DNA from: Streptomyces sp. CB02009
GTDB taxonomy: Bacteria > Actinomycetota > Actinomycetes > Streptomycetales > Streptomycetaceae
DNA: 64,000 bases
Direction of reading: 5' to 3'
NCBI RefSeq assembly: GCF_001905825.1
Contig: NZ_LIVV01000002.1
Span: 1,058,441-1,122,440, forward strand
Positions within the stretch are counted from its first letter, which is position 1, and each line of letters begins with the position of its first letter. This document shows positions 63,202 to 64,000 of this stretch, in pieces. The notes under the pieces were generated by a model. That model saw only the letters and a program-made list of their open reading frames with translations, did not search any database and had not been told where the DNA came from. The translations under genes were made by a program, and so were the position numbers.

Positions 63202-63941
63202 TGGCCACCTTCGTGACCCGCGCCCAGTGGGGCGCCCGAGCGCCCCAGAGCACCAGCGGCAACATCACCCCCGCGGAGGGCGGTGTGGTCGTCCACCACG
63301 TCGACGCCGTCAAAGTGGCCAGGGCCGACCACGCCGACTGCGCCGCTCAGGTGCGGGGCATCCAGAACTACCACATGGATTCGAACGGCTGGTCGGACAT
63401 CGCCTACAGCCACCTCGCCTGCGTCCACGGCTACCTCTTCCAGGGGCGCGGCGAGTACGTGCGCACGGCGGCACAGGGCACGACGCAGGGCAACGACGAC
63501 TGGTACGCGGTCTGCGCGCTGACCGGCGGCACCAGCGGCAGCTACGACGTCATCACGAGCCAGCTGATCGACGCCATCCGGTACGGCATCAACCGTCTGC
63601 GCTCGTCCGGTGGAGCCGCCCAGGCCATCACCGGCCATCGGGACCACCACGCGACGGAATGCCCGGCCGCCCTCTACACCCGGGTCGTCAGCGGCGAGGT
63701 CAACCCCGGCGGCGGCCCCCTGCCGTATCCCGGGGTCACCTTCCGCCAGTCCCCGGCCACCGTGCACGCGAGTGTGGCGACCTGGCAGCAACGCATGAAC
63801 ACCGCCCACGGCTTCGCCCTCACCGTGGACGGCCAGTACGGCCCGGGTTCCGATGCGGCCTGCCGCACCTTCCAATCCCGCAAGGGCCTCACCGTGGACG
63901 GCCTGGTCGGCCCGACCACCTGGGGAACGACGTTCGCCTAG
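63201..63941 (+). CDS. N-acetylmuramoyl-L-alanine amidase (PGRP/amidase_2) with peptidoglycan-binding domain
   Basis: A 246-residue enzyme: FVTRAQWGARAPQS (PGRP opening), VVVHHVDAVK with the first zinc His, SDIAYSHLACVHG, and ITGHRDHHATECPAA with the later His and Cys ligands. A type 1 peptidoglycan-binding domain follows (VATWQQRMNTAHGFALTVDG, then YGPGSDAACRTFQ and GLVGPTTWG). It cuts the bond between muramic acid and the stem peptide. It has no signal peptide of its own; the preceding small frame has one. Confidence 0.88.
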   Translation: MATFVTRAQWGARAPQSTSGNITPAEGGVVVHHVDAVKVARADHADCAAQVRGIQNYHMDSNGWSDIAYSHLACVHGYLFQGRGEYVRTAAQGTTQGNDDWYAVCALTGGTSGSYDVITSQLIDAIRYGINRLRSSGGAAQAITGHRDHHATECPAALYTRVVSGEVNPGGGPLPYPGVTFRQSPATVHASVATWQQRMNTAHGFALTVDGQYGPGSDAACRTFQSRKGLTVDGLVGPTTWGTTFA

Positions 63942-64000
63942 CCGCACCACCCAGGCCCGCCGTGGCCGGCACCCGGACGCCCACCGAGCACAGCGCGGGG

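Overview
The window is high-GC actinobacterial DNA, almost certainly Streptomyces. Third codon positions are strongly GC, GTG starts are common, GGAGG ribosome sites are clear, and there are many Sec/Tat exoenzymes, an LAxTG sortase substrate, a SARP regulator, SpoOM and PucR. No rRNA, tRNA, CRISPR or intact mobile element was recognised.

Layout. 0-1.3 kb: two divergent genes for secreted proteins. One is cut by the window edge. A perfect TGAGTAC-N2-GTACTCA palindrome lies between them. 1.3-19.0 kb: one leftward nonribosomal peptide operon of eight genes, each overlapping the next by exactly 4 bases. In transcription order it reads C-A-PCP, then C-A-PCP-thioesterase fused to a 12-helix MFS exporter, acyl-AMP ligase, C-A-PCP, MbtH, free PCP, free C domain, and a dimethylformamidase-like protein with a C-terminal propeller. 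Active-site codes read by eye suggest Ser for the module fused to the exporter, Gly for the third NRPS protein, and an amine-bearing substrate for the first. The thioesterase nucleophile is Cys rather than Ser. A TTGACC-N18-TAGCAT promoter with an abutting palindrome precedes the operon.

19.4-20.1 kb holds decayed gene ends. 20.2-31.4 kb holds a SARP regulator with an extra N-terminal HTH and then six secreted hydrolases: a cutinase-like enzyme, a lysozyme-like enzyme, an antigen-85-like esterase, a penicillin-acylase-family amidase, an M23 peptidase and a GH32/43-like protein. Three of these carry a C-terminal seven-bladed PLL-type propeller. Three promoters in this block share a direct repeat with 11-base period ending 8 bases before the -10 box. 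That is the geometry reported for SARP-activated promoters, so the neighbouring SARP is the obvious candidate activator.

31.9-38.1 kb: an FHA protein/Ser-Thr kinase pair, an orphan protein, a broken IS5-type transposase, SpoOM and a TetR regulator. 38.2-56.5 kb: a catabolic locus. An LAxTG-anchored beta-helix protein (probable polysaccharide lyase) diverges from a GntR-led run encoding an unknown protein, a Dpp/Opp-type ABC importer, an enolase-superfamily enzyme, an SDR, an RraA-type aldolase, a secreted clan GH-A glycosidase, GlcD- and GlcF-like oxidase subunits and an aldehyde dehydrogenase. Together they read as capture, import and non-phosphorylative breakdown of a sugar acid. 56.8-64 kb: unlinked genes for a C39-like protein, a GHL10 glycoside hydrolase, a PucR regulator and two peptidoglycan-active secreted proteins.
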